Assembly: GCA_947632745.1 (NCBI GenBank) | Contig: CANRQH010000097.1 | Span: forward strand, 1 to 5,138 | Length of the DNA: 5,138 nt | Origin: an uncultured Clostridia bacterium | GTDB lineage: Bacteria > Bacillota > Clostridia > TANB77 > CAG-508 | Reading direction: 5' to 3' | In this document: positions 4,090 to 5,138 of the stretch, piece after piece | How the letters are laid out: the number at the start of each line of letters is the position of its first letter | Position numbering within the stretch: position 1 is the first letter of the stretch | Translations under genes and position numbers: made by a program | The notes under the pieces: generated by a model | Told to the model about the DNA's origin: nothing | Database searches by the model: none | The model's input: only the letters and a program-made list of their open reading frames with translations

Positions 4090-5138
4090 CTAATTGTTTT
4101 GAATATTGTTTGACTCCTTTAGCAGCAACACATTTAATATTATGGCCATTGTCATACTAGAAAAATTAAAATACACATATCCTGAAAGGCAAGATAATGC
4201 TGTTGCAAGTCCTGTTCCTGCAAGATACATTACATATTCTGTATCTATGTTTTTTCTATATTTAATTCCTTTATATAAACTATAAATTAATATACCCAAA
4301 AATGGACAAAAATACAATAAAAATCCAAATATACCAAAGTTTAGAAGCATTGCTGGTATTTCCATTTCCATTACTAATTCACCTATTTGATTTTTATATC
4401 CATTTCCAAATAAAATAAGCTTAAAGTCTTTTTGTTCTTTTACTAAAAATACATTATATATAAATTGTTGTGCTCTTAAATTAACATTAGATAATTTAAT
4501 TTCTTTAGCATATTCACATAAATTTGTAATTGCATTTTGCTCAGCTTTTGTCATGTAGCTTTCATCTATATTACCTTCTTGAATTTGTTTATATAAATTC
4601 AAAATATCTCCTGTAACATATCTTTGCTCTCCCGTTTGACTATCTATTCCCATTTGTTCATTTTGTTTTAACATTTTTCTTCTTTCTAAAGAATTCATTC
4701 CAAATATTACCACAAAAATAATAGCTAAAACAATTGCAACTGTAACTATTATAATTTGCTTTTTGCTTAATTTTATATTGTTTTTAATTCCAAAGAAAAT
4801 TTTTGCTAATATATAAATTGCTAAAATTAAGCCAAACCCTAATAATCCTGTTCTCATGCCAGAAAATGCACATAAATATAATCCTGCAAAAACTATTAAT
4901 ATAACCTTTTTCCATTCTTTTAGTTTAAGAGAGCTTAAAATTATACAGATACTTAAAACTAAAACTGTGCATAAACTATTTCCAGATTCAAAATAGCCTT
5001 TATATCCTATTCCCTCTATATATGTTGGTGTTGATGTTTGGGTTATAATTGATATAAATAGTGTTACAACATATATTGCTAAACTTATAAATATTGATTT
5101 TTGTAATTTATTATTATCTTTTATTATTTTGTAAAATA
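4090..5138 (-). CDS. O-antigen ligase/polymerase-like membrane protein (Wzy type), 5' end outside the window
   Basis: The frame is open without a stop from TAG at 4090-4092 to the right edge, giving 348 visible residues. The ATG at 4855-4857 is therefore an internal methionine in SGMRTGLLG, not the start. Hydrophobic segments lie at about residues 14-32, 54-71, 77-92, 97-116, 126-147, 260-288 and 297-338 (probably two helices). A long polar loop at about 148-258 should face outside. GYKGYFESGNSL (44-55), the arginine in SGMRTG, LFGNGYKN (242-249) and the acidic-to-hydrophobic EMEIPAMLLNFGIFGFL (257-273) resemble the O-antigen ligase/polymerase family. Such proteins join undecaprenyl-linked repeat units, or ligate finished chains, at the outer face of the membrane. 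In a Gram-positive a repeat-unit polymerase is more likely. Start codon and full length (usually 400 or more residues) are not visible. Confidence 0.85.
   Translation of the reverse strand, partial: FYKIIKDNNKLQKSIFISLAIYVVTLFISIITQTSTPTYIEGIGYKGYFESGNSLCTVLVLSICIILSSLKLKEWKKVILIVFAGLYLCAFSGMRTGLLGFGLILAIYILAKIFFGIKNNIKLSKKQIIIVTVAIVLAIIFVVIFGMNSLERRKMLKQNEQMGIDSQTGEQRYVTGDILNLYKQIQEGNIDESYMTKAEQNAITNLCEYAKEIKLSNVNLRAQQFIYNVFLVKEQKDFKLILFGNGYKNQIGELVMEMEIPAMLLNFGIFGFLLYFCPFLGILIYSLYKGIKYRKNIDTEYVMYLAGTGLATALSCLSGYVYFNFSSMTMAIILNVLLLKESNNIQNN

Overview
The window is very AT-rich and compactly coded. Strong Shine-Dalgarno (SD) sites, an S20 protein of Clostridia-like sequence and the neighbouring families suggest a low-GC Bacillota (Firmicutes), probably Clostridia or a relative. 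The species cannot be named from this stretch.

Layout. One core gene, rpsT (ribosomal protein S20, 176-442), is on the plus strand with its own good promoter (104-132). Everything else is on the minus strand and converges on rpsT. The two sides meet at a GC-rich hairpin (479-500) that can terminate transcription both ways. In transcription order the minus strand carries: a polytopic membrane protein of the O-antigen ligase/polymerase (Wzy/WaaL-like) type, cut by the right edge of the window; a gap of about 120 bp with a putative promoter; a HEPN-domain protein overlapping a minimal nucleotidyltransferase (MNT); a GT-B (family 4-like) glycosyltransferase; a GT-A (family 2-like) glycosyltransferase; and a second pair, MntA-like nucleotidyltransferase overlapping HepT-like HEPN RNase.

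How the genes work together. The polymerase and the two glycosyltransferases look like the tail of a surface-polysaccharide (capsule or exopolysaccharide) cluster. The glycosyltransferases would build the repeat unit at the membrane and the polymerase would join units outside. Two unlike HEPN/MNT modules bracket the two glycosyltransferase genes. The downstream pair has every hallmark of an active HepT/MntA toxin-antitoxin system (GSX10DXD in MntA, RX4HXY in HepT). The upstream pair has the reverse gene order and no R-x4-6-H RNase motif. Tight spacing and gene overlaps suggest that all six genes from 3966 down to 512 are co-transcribed.

No tRNA, rRNA, CRISPR array, insertion sequence or riboswitch was seen. 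No gene-free stretch exceeds 300 bases.
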